Of a DNA stretch of 64,000 nucleotides, positions 10,600-21,852 are shown in pieces. Location of the stretch: assembly GCA_964036315.1 (NCBI GenBank), contig OZ038495.1:23109121-23173120 (forward strand), given 5' to 3'. The notes beneath the pieces are model-generated. The model searched no databases. It was given only the letters and a program-made list of their open reading frames with translations, and had not been told where the DNA came from. Origin of the DNA: Acanthosepion esculentum (Eukaryota; Mollusca; Cephalopoda; Sepiida; Sepiidae). The translations under genes were made by a program, and so were the position numbers. Positions within the stretch are counted from its first letter, which is position 1; each line of letters starts with the position of its first letter.

Positions 10600-12505
10600 G
10601 AAAATTGTGAAACCTCTTTCCAGAAATTCAGACAGAAATGGATAATACTTTTTGGATATTCATTATTAATGAATATAAAAATTATAATCAGTATTTGATA
10701 CAGAGATATCAGTGGTGTATAATTAAAAGAAATATTGAAGGACTGAATATTTCTTGGTTAACACATAGCTTCAAGGTATGGATATTAATTTGTGTATACC
10801 ACAGTAAAAGAAGTTACAGCTCAAAGAATTACACCAATTAAAAGGATCTCTTGCCATATTTTTTGACAAAAATATTTTGATAAGTTATTGACTATTTCCT
10901 AAGGAAATGAAAACACTCAAGGGAGGCTCAAAATAATTAGACAGATGAGGCTGAACTTTAAAAAAAAGAAAAAAAAAGTTTTCCCCTTCCAAGCAAAAAG
11001 TATCTTAATAATTTCTACTGCTTCTTATTTTTATAATTAGGAAGAATAAATCAATAAATGAAGAGCAAGAGATTTAACTTTAAAAATGAGCAATGTTATT
11101 TATATGCTTTATAGGTCCCAGCTTGAAATAGTAAACAGATTTTGAGATCGACTGTAAAATTGGCAGCTTTAAAAGATGATTAAAATTCCCAGAAAAAAAC
11201 ATTGTAATATAAGCCATGAGGAAGTGTGATGTGAAAAATGATACTATCAAAGAGGTTATCACTTCAGGTGATACAATTGCAGTTCATATTCAATGACATT
11301 TTATTTCAGGAACATCAGAGAAATGATTTGCCAATTCCTTGCCTATGGATACAAAAATAGGATAAAGATTGCAAAATATGCTATTTAAACAATTAATATC
11401 AGAACATCAGAAAGCTTTAAAATCATGCATGGAAGTAGATGGGGATAAAACAACCTTCATGGAATTAAATCAATAGGTAGAAATAAGAAATTTAAAGGAA
11501 TCTACACACATCTTTGAGTACCATGTCCTTTCAGAGCATAACTGATCATATCTCTCCCTAACTTATTTTTCTGTAAACTGTAAATTTCCAAGATTGTTCT
11601 TGGGAAGGATAGTGGAGTGATTCTTCTTGGTGCCTTCCCCAAATTTTTGAATACAGGAGTGTCCTTTTCCTAGTTTCTCTCATCTTGATTTGTAACCAGT
11701 TCACCCTACCAATTAACTCATGGCTGAGAGAGAGAAAGAAAGATGAAATCATGACTTTCCTAAAGTGAATATAAATTGTCTCAACTGTAATTTGAACTTG
11801 ATTTAATAATTTCATTTTCTTCAAAGTTAACCATTAATCTTCAAACACCAGTTTGATCAGTAGACAAAACATGTATTAATGACTTGCATGAAGAAAAAAT
11901 ACAATTAGTTTGTTGTCGCCAAAACATGTCAGTGATGTTAACTAAGTTCACTGAAAGGTCATGGATTTAATTAGCAGATTTGGGGAGGAGGAAACAATCC
12001 TACCAAGATAACATAGATGTAGACACTAGTTGCAATGTATATAACATGGTAAGCATATGGCCTCTCTCTTGACATTCTAAGATACAACAAACAATTGAAG
12101 AAAGCCAACCAGTGCATTCTCCAGAAAGTTACAGTGTAAAAAGAAAGAAATTAGAATGCATATCAACATATTAAGATCTAAAAATAATACTGTTACACCG
12201 AAATCATAACTGGTCAACATCTTTAATTGTAAACAATTATATTTTTTATGATGATTAGTAAGGTCATAAGAAATTTGTGTGTGTGTGTAATAAAAATCTT
12301 TTGTTTGGAAACAAATTGTTATAGCTAGTGAAAAGAGCATACTTTATAACAACATGAAATGCAATCAGGCAAGTAAAACCTTCCAGAAAACCTGCTGACT
12401 GATTTGAACAAGTACTGTTTCCACTTCGAACAACTGAAAGCTGCTACCAATGAAAAGCATCAGGATTTATTTTTAGCCATTTATGTTGATATTTATCTAT
12501 CTATC
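10600..12505. other. No gene seen; AT-rich spacer
   Basis: Nearly 2 kb without a recognised element. A stretch near 11525-11570 faintly resembles the LINE-B terminus on the minus strand but is too decayed to call. Confidence 0.4.
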
Positions 12506-12507
12506 AC

Positions 12508-12880
12508 TATCAATTCACCTCAAGCAAGGTGATAATGCCATGAAGACACAAACTGGAAGTGAAAGAAGACTTTAGAAGGAACCAGAAACCCAATCCTAAA
12601 CAGGAAACAAGGGATAAACCTCTACTCCTGTTCAAAAGAGAGAAGTATAAACAAGATGATAGGTGAACTATCTATACCTACTGAAGGAGGAAAAAAAGTA
12701 AATAAATTTTCAGAGTTTAGGTGAAGATGTTAAAAGCACAGAGTCGAAGTAAAATTTAGAATGAACTGACAACCCAATCCTAAACAGGAAATAAGGGATT
12801 AAACTCTACTTCTGATCAAAAGGCTATGGAGGAGTGTGAACCGGATAATAACTGAATTAGCTAAAGAGTGTAATATGCCT
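12508..12880 (-). repeat. LINE-A 3' terminus plus a 184-bp tandem duplication
   Basis: The plus-strand sequence TTCACCTCAAGCAAGG followed by GACACAAA (about 12515-12550) matches the reverse complement of the conserved LINE-A 3' end. Beyond it, a segment with core CAATCCTAAACAGGAAACAA (12591) recurs 184 bases later as CAATCCTAAACAGGAAATAA (12775), each followed by a similar CTCTACT..TCAAAAG stretch. So a local tandem duplication of about 184 bases lies next to the LINE end. The duplicated unit itself was not recognised. Confidence 0.5.
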
Positions 12881-12979
12881 TCATGATAATGCTTAAACAC
12901 ATACTTCATCGGTGTCCATGCAAAAATTGTTACAGTTTCACTGGGAAGGTTTGCTCATCTGTCATCTTCCCCAGATATT

Positions 12980-13265
12980 GAAGGATATGTAGGTCATGTA
13001 ATAGATAGCAGCTTGTCATGAGATCCAAGTTTGAATTCTAGTCAGTTTCATTACATTCAGTTACATGCAAACACCCTTAGGAAAGGTATGAATGCATCTC
13101 ATCCCTCCACCTAAGGGTTAAATAGTAGGACTTGTATCTGGAAAAATTGTTATATCTGAATAAATTTGTTAATGCAATATTCACTCTCAATTAAATAATT
13201 ATTCTTTCAATCCAAAACGTGTTTTGCCTTTAAATAACCCACAAAGGGTTGATAAGCCATAAAAA
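12980..13265 (+). mobile_element. S1-type SINE without the 5S module
   Basis: A tRNA-like head (CATGTAATAGATAGCAGC, about 12993-13010; degenerate B box AGTTTGAATTCTAGTC at 13028-13043) is followed by the CTTAGGAAAGGTATGAATGC body. The tail CTTTAAATAACCCACAAAGG plus GTTGATAAGCC (13228-13258) is the same tail as in the 5S-containing copies. No 5S-like sequence precedes the head. Confidence 0.7.
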
Positions 13266-13559
13266 ATTAATCTCCAGATATTGAAACTTCAGATTACCAT
13301 TTATTCTAGTGTTTAAAGAATTGCCTACCTGAAAAAATTCAGTTCTCTGAAAACAGCAGCAAGAGTATATGTTTTTTCCTTTGCTGAGAAAAAGTTATAG
13401 GAAAAAGGAATTATGAGGTTGCATAAAAGAAAGCACAATTGAACTAAACAAACAGTAAATATTTTGCACAATAAATATAAAACATGTCTTATATTTACTG
13501 ACTAAACTGTTTATATTATTGTAGTCAAAAGAAGTCAGCAACTCTGTTTTGGGATGTAA

Positions 13560-14084
13560 TTTCAGATTGGGCGTTTCTTCCCTCTACACTGGTTTCTTGG
13601 CATTTATCGTTGTTCTCTTCCCTGTATCAGTTTTGTCATTCATTTCTCCTATCACAACTGTACGTATAGTACGATGTATCCCAACAGAGATCTCTCTCAT
13701 CTCCACGATGGTCTATTTATAATGGGGAATCACCAATCACTTGCCCGGATGATAGACATACAGGCACCTCAGAATGGAGCACTAACACACCTGGATGTCC
13801 CTCCTTGGTTCTGTTCAACCATGCTCATATTATACACAGTTGCTAATGAACCAATTTCTTTGGGACAACAAAGAAGGGTCTCTTTTGACAGTATGACATA
13901 CTCACCTTCTCTTCAATCTAAGTCCTACATGCCAGACAAAGATGAACTCTCTTTTGTCGAGAATAAGGCAAGTCCTGTTCACCATTTCTGCTATTCGACT
14001 CTGGTTCTGGTTGACTATGTCTACCACAGTTATCCATATCATAAACAATTAGAAATATTCCTGACAAAAATGTATTTTGTTTAA
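13560..14084 (+). CDS. Unrecognised open frame of 174 codons (possible exon)
   Basis: The frame is open from just after TAA at 13557-13559 to TAA at 14082-14084; the first ATG is at 13674 (136 residues). TGTAATTTCAG ending at 13565 directly before it could act as a splice acceptor. This is one of the two longest frames outside repeats, and its base composition is clearly more GC-rich than the flanks, which argues for a coding or recently arrived segment. Part of the peptide reads YPNRDLSHLHDGLFIMGNHQ and later DVPPWFCSTMLILYT. I see no signal peptide, clear transmembrane pattern or known motif, and no second copy in the window. It could be an exon, a TE fragment or chance; no function is proposed. 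Confidence 0.25.
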   Translation, partial: FQIGRFFPLHWFLGIYRCSLPCISFVIHFSYHNCTYSTMYPNRDLSHLHDGLFIMGNHQSLARMIDIQAPQNGALTHLDVPPWFCSTMLILYTVANEPISLGQQRRVSFDSMTYSPSLQSKSYMPDKDELSFVENKASPVHHFCYSTLVLVDYVYHSYPYHKQLEIFLTKMYFV

Positions 14085-14227
14085 ATATCTAAGTGTAAGG
14101 ATAAAATGGCTATATCCCTATGGTAGAATGGTTAGCATGTAAGTACAGTAGACTTTTCCAATAAAAGGGAATTTGCTCTTCATTGGATCCACAAGACTTA
14201 TGGCCAAGTACTAAGCTTTATATGTCT

Positions 14228-14322
14228 TTATCATTTTTTATCACTTTAAGTGGTTATATATGTTTGAGCAGACAACCCTGTTTTTTTAAACAGGGTCTAC
14301 TTCTCCATTAAATATAATATTT
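14228..14322 (-). mobile_element. S5 SINE tail fragment
   Basis: TTTATCACTTTAAGTGGTTA and GTTTGAGCAGACA...TTTTTTAAACAG match the tail region of S5 copies at 23.4 and 27.9 kb in the same orientation. The head is absent. Confidence 0.45.
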
Positions 14323-14734
14323 AAAGTAATAAGAAATAATATCTGATTATGAATAAAATCCATTAACTTCTTATATATCCACCATTGTATAAATGTTGTT
14401 GCATTAACTTAGAATTGTGAATCGCAGTTGAAATTCTGATTGAAACTATTTAAGTTCACTCCACAGTGATGCTCTTGGAAAGGTATAGATTTACTTTTCT
14501 CTCTATTTTCTTCAATTGTGAGATATCTTGACAAAATATCTTATCACTGGTATGTCATAATGCTTTGCAAAGAAAAGAATAAATAAGTGAGTATTTAAAC
14601 AAACTTCTCTCTCATAATAACCAATACCTTCTTTGCTAGTTGCAATAAAAAAAGGTTACCATAATACTTGTTTTTTTACAAGATCCACTTGTTTATGAAT
14701 AACTCAGTAAAATTCAAACATGCTTTGGAATAGC

Positions 14735-15230
14735 AAAAGATGCCTTTCAAAAGCCAGGCAAAGTATTAAGAAATAGGAAACTTTTGTTAAAAATAAAAGA
14801 AAAGTGTACTAAACTTATGTAATATCAGTCATCTCCTACAACAGTGTACTGGACAATCTACTCAAACATGACGCAACAGAAATGTGATTCTACAGAAGGA
14901 TGCTGAGAATCAAATGAATTAAATATGTAATCAACAAGGAAATTAAGAAAATGGAAACAAAAAGGATGCTTATACATAAGGAAAAATCAGAAAGAGACAT
15001 CTGAAATTTCTATGGCAAATAATGGGGAAAGAAGGCCTGGATAATCTGAGACTCAGAGGACACAATGAAGGCAAAAGGGACAGAAAGCAGCAAGTATCCT
15101 ATGTAATGAGCTTATGTGAATGGATGACAGAACAGGGATTGTGAGAGATACTAAAAAGACAAACTTTACTAAAAACTACAATGGATAGAAAATTGCAGAG
15201 AGCCATGAATGGACACATAGAAGAATAAGT
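14735..15230 (+). pseudogene. LINE-B copy: C-terminal coding region with frameshifts
   Basis: Segments in changing frames match LINE-B in order: AKVLRNRKLLLKIKEKC (about 14758), a MTQQKC..TEGC stretch equivalent to MWFYRRMLRIP, ANNGERRPG equivalent to GHIMRKEGLE (about 15020-15050), LM.MDDRTGIV equivalent to LCEWMAEQGLG (about 15108-15140), and a terminal KIAESHEW...(AGAGAGCCATGAATGGACAC, about 15198) equivalent to LWRAMI. In-frame stops and frameshifts show a dead copy. It lies just upstream of the 147-bp array made from the same coding segment but in the opposite orientation. Confidence 0.65.
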
Positions 15231-15620
15231 ATACTAAAAGTGGATCCCAAGGTCTAATTTTCTGAATAATAGTAACTTACTTTACTTCCTATAATTTTAC
15301 TACTGACCTCTTCAGGACACAAGAGGATTAAACTGGTTCATTGATAATTCCACTACAAAGAAATGCCTGCAAATAACTATTGAAATCTATGGTAAGAATG
15401 TTGTCGGAACATTGGTAAAAAATTAAAGCATAAATTCTGTAGAACTCGATAAGCATTACTGGGAACTAAAAACACAACACATTTGATGACATAAGACAAA
15501 GTATTTTTTTCTATACAAATATGGTTAAAAATATATCCTGAGTCTTATGTATCTGTTAGGTAAATATTTACTTAGATACTGTTGACAACCAGCCATCATC
15601 ATTTATGGCCTATGTCCTTT

Positions 15621-16200
15621 CAGGACATGGGCAATCATAGCTTTTCATAATGTCCTGACTCTCCTAGCTCTAAGCAACAGTTGATTCTTTACCACCCCTC
15701 CTTGTCCCTGCCCAACCATACATCGCCACAAACTTATTAGGTAAGTTGCTTGCTGTTTCTCTATGCCCCTTCAGGATGTAGGTGATCAGGACTCTCTACA
15801 ACTTCCTGTCTCTTGTAGCTCTAAGCAATCCTTGACTCTTTACTATCTATCCGTGTCTCTGCCCTGTTATACATTCACACAAATGCATTAGTTAATTTGC
15901 TTACAGTTTCCTTACCAGGACATGGGTGATCATAGCTTGCCACAACTTCCTGTCCCTTGTAGCTCTAAGCAACTTTTCATTCTTTACTATCCTTCCTTGT
16001 CTCTGTCCTGCTATCCATTCACAGAAGCTCATGAGGTAAGTTGTCACTTTCCCTATGCTCCTTCAGGACGTGGCTCTCTACAACTTCCTGTCCATTGTAG
16101 TTCTAAGCAATGCTTGATTTATTAGCATCCATCCATCTTTGTCTTTGTTCTGCTATACATTCACACAAATTAATTAGGTAAATTACTCACTGATTTTCCT
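15621..16200 (-). repeat. ~147-bp tandem array (4 units) derived from the LINE-B ORF2 C terminus
   Basis: CAGGAYRTGG-type blocks start units at 15621, 15772, 15916 and 16063, giving units of 151, 144 and 147 bases. Each unit repeats, in order, GATCATAGCT, CACAACTTCCTGTC, TTGTAGCTCTAAGCAA, CTCTTTACTATC, a CCTTGTCTCTGCC block and ACATTCACACAAA. On the minus strand this is the last ~49 codons of LINE-B: LCEWMAEQ-like, then LLRATRDRKLWRAMI, then HVLK. So the array is a local amplification of a retrotransposon coding segment with a period near a multiple of three and near nucleosome length. Frames are now broken by point changes. Confidence 0.85.
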
Positions 16201-16204
16201 CTTG

Positions 16205-16525
16205 TACTTTAACTAAAGGAGGCATGGTGGAGTAATGGATAGCAGCTCACATTGGGGAATTGGAGAGCTGAGTTCAAATTCCAGTCAAATCCATTACATT
16301 CACTTATGTACTAATACCCTTGGAAAAGGTATGAATCCTCTTCTCCCCCAGCTATGGGTAAATAGCAGGACAAATAGGGTTCTATAGCCTTGGATAGCAA
16401 ATGGTCTACTGCAGAAAGAAATGGCAATGTACTGCGGGGAAAAAAATCTGCTTCATCAGTCATGTATCGAAAGATGCATGAAGCATGTATGGCACATAAC
16501 TGACTGATTTTAACTAACTCCATAA
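16205..16525 (+). mobile_element. S2 SINE: tRNA-headed
   Basis: Starts with a tRNA-like head: GGCATGGTGGAGTAATGGATAGCAGC (A-box region, split about 16221-16247) and GAGTTCAAATTCCAG (B box, 16270-16284). The body TACCCTTGGAAAAGGTATGA and CTATGGGTAAATAGCAGGAC recurs at 34.6, 36.2 and 44.6 kb. The 3' part (GCAGAAAGAAATGGCAATGT) matches the 34.7-kb copy. Confidence 0.7.
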
Positions 16526-16712
16526 TACTGTTATGTTAAATGTAAAGGTAGAGAGAATCTTATATATTATAAAATATACTAAATGGTCTTTATTTCAAAG
16601 GAACAACAGGTTTGTTAGAAGAAATTTAGTTTTTGTTTTGTTTTTGTTACATTGGTTTGTTTGGATTTAAGAATAGATAATCACTTTAGCAACAAAGCCT
16701 GTTTGGTTTGTT

Positions 16713-16714
<2 letters not shown>

Positions 16715-16745
<31 letters not shown>
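16715..16745. repeat. (TA)n microsatellite
   Basis: About 15 units; a short YIYIYI frame through it is an artefact. Confidence 0.95.
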
Positions 16746-16749
<4 letters not shown>

Positions 16750-17084
16750 AAAGGAAAAAATTTCTTTATCAATGCATTTCATTCATTTTATCAAGGTAAA
16801 TCTAGAGATTTTATTTTGCAACTTATATTTATAAACAGAAGTGGAGGAAAAATATCAAAGTTTTCAAATTTAAAAGCACTCTAAGATATTCTTAAAGCCA
16901 ACTTTGTAAGGAAAGGTAAACTATAAGGGAGACTAAATGATGTAATCTATTTTCTAATATTTTATTTACATCTGAATTTTTTACACAAAACACATATTTA
17001 GGTCAACAGTTTATCTTTTTAAGTCATTAGTTTTTTTGGTGCTGTAAGATGATTTTGTAAACTGTATAATCCTTAATATAATGT

Positions 17085-17245
17085 AATTCATAGCAACTTG
17101 TAAAATGTATAATTTATAGGTGTAACATTTAAAGTCATTTGTAAATTGGTAGTAATTTATAGGCATAAAATATATAGTAATTTAAAAGTTACAGTAAATT
17201 TTACAGTAATTTATAGGTATAAAATGTATAGACATTTGTATTAAT
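17085..17245. repeat. Degenerate short tandem repeat, period about 35-60 bases
   Basis: The motif GTAATTTATAGGTATAAAATGTATAG and shortened variants recur between 17085 and 17240 (for example around 17111, 17152 and 17208). Weakly conserved, probably a decayed tandem array. Confidence 0.35.
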
Positions 17246-18469
17246 AATAAATATCCCAAGATAAATTCATTCTGAAAAGATTGAAATATAAAGAAAGAAA
17301 TCTTTATGAGGCCATCAGTATCAATATAAGATACATTTAAACCTTTGAAAATAAAGAATTCAAAATCTGACCAAGTATTAATAATTTGTTAAGAATTTCT
17401 ACAGAGCCTATCAATTTATTTGTATCTCATCATATATAAAATATAGGATTCAAGATGGTTACACATCTTAAATTCTGCTGAACCATGTGACCAAGATGGT
17501 GGTAGAAATAATTAGGTCTTTGTTGTGTTACAATACAATCGACATATTAAATAAATCAAGTGAAATTTGCATGATGCTCACATCACATTTCTGTGTTGGA
17601 GAAAAAATATAAGTACCACAGGTTTTCAAACAAATATAAATTACACTTTAAATATATGAAAATTAGGTGTTTACAATAAAAAATAAGTAGCACATTTTTT
17701 TTAGTTAGTTTGTTCATAGAAAATATACATTAATAAAATAGATTAAAAAAAGCATCCTTTCTAATTCTTCAAGTAATGGATTGAAAGAAAAAACTTAATG
17801 GCAACATAAGCCCTTAAGTAATTTTATGAAGAATATTTACCAAAGTCAGAAAGAAATGGTATCAGGTGAGTATTATCACCTGATTTGTAAGCTGAAAAGA
17901 AGTATATTTACAGGATATTGGTAGCAGGTGAGGGTGGAGAGAAAAGGAATGAGAGAGAAATAAAGAATGTTAGACTAACAAATGAACACTAATGAGCAGT
18001 AGACAATATTTATTTATTTATTTTTTTGCACAAAATTCATCTAATGGAAGGTAAAAATAAATTTAGCACATTGAAATTTTAGAAGCTTACAATAATGCTT
18101 TATTTTTCTCCCCTTCAACTAAAAAAAGTGCATTGAGATTATGTATAATCAATAAGTTAGTGAGTAATAAAAGCAGCCATAGTTGATGACCGTCTACAGG
18201 AATAAGCAGCTATAAAATAGTAAAAGAGGAATAGGAAGAGGCAGCCCTGCATATTGGTGTCTGTGCCTGACTTACCTACTTGTACACATACACTGTTTGC
18301 ATACTGCATACCAAGCCTCATAATTTCAAAATTTCCACATCAAAACTAAGAGTTGTTTTCCTTTCCTAATTAAAGACTTTGAGATTAAAATAAAATTACA
18401 TATACTTTTATTTTGTAGCACACTCATATATTTTTACTAAATCTATATTAATATTATTATGCAATAAAG

Positions 18470-18470
<1 letters not shown>

Positions 18471-18533
<63 letters not shown>

Positions 18534-18545
18534 TATATATATATA
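18471..18545. repeat. (TA)n microsatellite
   Basis: About 37 units with a single AGA interruption near 18531. Confidence 0.95.
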
Positions 18546-18820
18546 ATAAAATTAAGTACAAATAAAATATTTCTGTTTCTTATTTTATCATTCTGTCAGA
18601 TTTAATCTATACTTGATTTCAGTTCATATTATATTTCATTTTCTTGGAAGTGTGGCCTGATGAGCCAGGGAAAAAGAAATTTCTTGGGGAAATAAATCAT
18701 AACCAATGGACCGTTAAATTTGTATGTTTTCATTGAATTAATCACTTTGATTTAACATTGAGTTCTCTGGATTAACATCCTCCTTGGGATTATCCATATG
18801 GATTACCAAGATTTTCATTA

Positions 18821-18822
<2 letters not shown>
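18546..18822. other. No gene seen; AT-rich spacer between TA arrays
   Basis: No recognised element. Confidence 0.4.

Positions 18823-18888
<66 letters not shown>
18823..18888. repeat. (TA)n microsatellite
   Basis: About 33 units, ending exactly where the 38-bp hairpin begins. Confidence 0.95.
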
Positions 18889-18892
<4 letters not shown>

Positions 18893-18977
18893 GTTTCATG
18901 GAAGTAGTTTGTAACCCTGGGTTTCGGTTGCAAAAGCATGAAACTTGGGGTTACAAACTACTTCCATGCAACTGAAT
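18888..18977. ncRNA. Compact near-perfect hairpin (pre-miRNA-like or MITE-like)
   Basis: The left arm 18888-18925 pairs with 18940-18977. If transcribed as RNA from the plus strand, 34 Watson-Crick pairs, three G-U pairs and one U-C mismatch form a 38-bp stem with a 14-base loop. Total length 90 bases is in the range of animal pre-miRNA hairpins, but the stem is longer and more perfect than most, which also fits a small inverted-repeat element or siRNA source. It abuts a (TA)33 array. No mature-sequence match was recognised, so the RNA call is tentative; the inverted repeat itself is certain. Confidence 0.4.
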
Positions 18978-19165
18978 ATGTTAGCTCTATCACAGTATTG
19001 AGAACTTTCCACTAAGTACTGTGCATATAAATATATATATACATAAAAGTTTAATGGTCAGAGTTGAATCAGACCAGGAAATAGTAGTATTAATGTGAAA
19101 AAATAAAACAAAAGTAAAAATAACATGTAGAGCTTTTAACTTTAACTGACCTCCTAATTTTTTAA

Positions 19166-19166
<1 letters not shown>

Positions 19167-19201
<35 letters not shown>
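19167..19201. repeat. (TA)n microsatellite
   Basis: About 17 units. Confidence 0.95.
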
Positions 19202-19205
<4 letters not shown>

Positions 19206-19860
19206 TACACAGCACCAAAAGAAATGTAGTTTGCTGAAGAGCAATTTTGAAGCTGTTGGGGTCCCAAATAAGACCTTTGAGCAGATGACCAAAAAGAGAG
19301 GAAAGTATGCTATCACAATGGCATTAATCATTTGTACTTAGACCCAAAATCTATGAGAGGCAAGAACAAAGACTAAACAATCTGCATTAAAACCAGCAGC
19401 CTTATCTTGTATCCAATGTGGTCATGTCTGTAAGTCTCTTGTGTGACTGAAGTGTCATATTCGACAAACATCTATGGACTAACCGAAAAACTGCTGGACA
19501 CTCATATGTCAAAACCACAAAGTACCATATTTCCCACTATTCAAGGAGTGCTGAAGAGTGATCAACTTAAAAAAATAAATAAATAAAAATAAAATTCTTG
19601 AAATAAATTTTGCTTGATCGAGTTGGAACAAACACCCACTCATATAAGCCACACATTTAAGAAAAAATCTTTGTCTTAAAGTTAGGTTACCAGTACTGGA
19701 CAAATTCCTACATACACCTGCTTGGTATGTGAGTCCTTTGATGATCCCAGAATTAAATATATATGATTATAAATGATTGTAATCAATAATTTAATGTTAA
19801 AAAATATTTCCAAAATCCCTTATCTTTTATACTCTGATGGCTAGGTTACCAATACTAGAC
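19202..19860. other. No gene seen
   Basis: AT-rich spacer. Short frames here have no recognised motif. Confidence 0.45.
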
Positions 19861-19864
19861 AAAT

Positions 19865-19985
19865 ATCTAAATACAGCTTTACTTTTGGTTTTGACATATT
19901 TTTATTACCTCAAATGTTATTTATAGTGAATATCCATATCTTAGTAGATGTTCTGTTTATTTTAAACAGTATTTATTTCTGAATC
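19865..19985 (-). mobile_element. S5 SINE tail fragment
   Basis: GTGAATATCCATATCTTAGTAG followed by TTTAAACAGTATTTATTTCTG matches the S5 tail found at 27.9, 51.6 and 54.1 kb. The tRNA-like head is missing. Confidence 0.55.
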
Positions 19986-20460
19986 AGAAATCTAAAACTG
20001 AAGAAGGTAACAGGAAACCACTTAAGACGACATGGTAATTCTTGGATAAAGAGAAGGAATCTTTGTAGAGCCATGATCAGTGAACACATAAAAATGTTAG
20101 GATTATTTACAGATGGATCAACACTTTTGCTAAGGATCAGAGTATCTGTATGCTATGTTTATGATCAAAGTGTTGCATGTATAACTAGAGTCAGTGTAAT
20201 ACCTGTTCTGTTCTGTGAAGAAAATAAAAGGGGAAAGATGCGGACAAAAGAAAAACAAATGAGTGATCTGCTGTCTTTAAATTTATTCTTCCTATATCTC
20301 TTTTGAAGTGGGTAAAGCTTTAATATATATTTTTTTAGAATGTAATGTACATCTTATATAGGAAAGTAGGTAGATATTACAGTATTAATACATAAATAAA
20401 GATATTAAAAAATAATGGTGCTTTAAAAAAATTTCAAGCTGTTTTTTATTAAATAGATTG

Positions 20461-21035
20461 ATTAAAAAAAAAAAATAAATAACAAATTCACCCCAAGCAA
20501 GACAGTAAAGCCACTAAGACACAAGGGGTTACTGGCTGTAGAAGAATTAGAAAACAGAAACATTACTAAGAAGCAAAAGATAATAGAAGAGTAATTGGGA
20601 AGTAGATAGCAATTAACACTGCATTTAAATTTTTGAAGATTAAAGTTGACTGGAAAGCATGGAGCTGGAAGAGAGTTCCACAAGTGAGAAGTATGAGAAA
20701 AGAATCTGTTAGCATAGAACTAATGGTTACATCTCACTAACTCAACTGTAAATTGATGAGACCTCATAGCCAGTCTAGTAGTGAATTTAAATTCATAAAG
20801 TCTAGGTACCATAGTGAAGAGCTCATCCAAACAATTACCATGAAAGTATTTATAGAAAAGGAAGAGGGAGGCAACTTTACGGTAGTAGGAAAGTGACTGA
20901 AGTCAAGATGCCAAGTCAGGACCAATAATATTGCTGATTCTTCTTTGAATTTTATCAAGAACCTCTAAATATATAGCAGGAGCACTGGACCATATGTGGC
21001 AGCAACATTCAAAGAATGGATGAATAAACAACTAT
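20461..21035 (-). pseudogene. LINE-A copy: degenerate reverse-transcriptase 3' end
   Basis: Minus-strand translation contains MWNSLPAPCFPVNFNLQKFK (20683 downward), then a hydrophobic stretch and TASNPLCLSGFTVLLGVN, the family's C terminus. Plus-strand TTCACCCCAAGCAAG at about 20490 is the conserved terminus, preceded by a 12-base A run on the plus strand. Upstream parts (to about 21035) match the VC.AG.ASAIYLEVLDKI-type segment with frameshifts. Homologous to the copies at 0.1, 47.8, 52.6 and 56.1 kb. Confidence 0.7.
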
Positions 21036-21780
21036 GAGAAACAAATATTAAAAGCAAAACTTACAAGCTCAAATATATAACAAAAGGTGCAAAAGTTTTA
21101 AACAATGAAGTACATGCAAAGTCACAAAAATAAATTGGTAGTGTTTTCTGATTAAAGATATTTAAACTGATATTCTGACTAAATGTGTTAATATTAAAAA
21201 GAAAAAACTGAAGAGAAGACAAGCATTAGTTTTGTTATGCTTGTGTGAAATTATAAAAATACTTTTTCTTCCAATTATTGCTTTTCTATTCTGTTCTTTC
21301 AAGAAGTCATTGATTTCACCTCCTAGTTTTATAAACATCTTGAAACAGTCCATCCATTATCATAACAAAGATACTACCACCTGGTGTCACCAGTGCAAGG
21401 GAGATAACTAGTTGGACTACAAATTAAAGACAGTACAGAAAAAAAAAATCAATAGGCATTTTATATAGTAAGATTATAATTTAACCTCAAAGAGAATTAA
21501 ATTTCACAGACTGTTTTGGTTAGTGTATTTCCAACTACCCCATTTTTTAAAAAGTTATCTTTAAAATTAATACTAAAACTAAAACTTTTAAAATATGCCT
21601 GTTATAAAAACACAAGTAATGCAGAAGAACAATTTTATTTCAGTAAATTTCTACTTTTCATTTAAACAACTTAGTTACATTGATACAATACATACCTATG
21701 TACATAGGTAAGTAAAGACCAAATAGTCAATAAATCTGAGGATCTTAGTGATCATTGACAAAACAACATTCAGCTAATTA
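21036..21780. other. No gene seen; AT-rich spacer
   Basis: No recognised element or coding frame. Confidence 0.5.

Positions 21781-21847
<67 letters not shown>
21781..21847. repeat. Compound (TG)n(TA)n microsatellite
   Basis: About nine TG units run straight into about 23 TA units, then a short ACACAC end. Confidence 0.95.

Positions 21848-21852
<5 letters not shown>

Larger units (their letters stand above)
16526..18470. other. No gene seen; AT-rich spacer with one (TA)n array
   Basis: Nearly 2 kb of AT-rich sequence. A loosely repetitive patch at 17090-17240 repeats TAATTTATAGG-TATAAAATGTATAG motifs about five times. Otherwise only the (TA)n array at 16715-16745 was recognised. Confidence 0.45.

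Noticed and set aside
11525..11640. LINE-B terminus on the minus strand (CCTTTCAGAGCATAACTGATC resembles the conserved end)
   Set aside because: Only about 35 bases resemble the consensus and no flanking LINE-B blocks are recognisable.
15621..16200. CRISPR-like array because of regular repeats
   Set aside because: Units are contiguous 144-151-base copies of LINE coding sequence without spacer structure, in eukaryotic DNA.
18784..18975. Short frames translating to repeated Ile-Tyr, also at 5.9, 16.7, 21.8, 39.1 and 63.4 kb, and Cys-Val runs at 26.4, 39.8 and 43.0 kb
   Set aside because: Translations of (TA)n and (GT)n microsatellites.
19985..20095. Short LINE-B remnant (GTAGAGCCATGATCAGTGAAC)
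   Set aside because: A single 20-base resemblance to the LWRAMI segment with no other LINE-B block around it.
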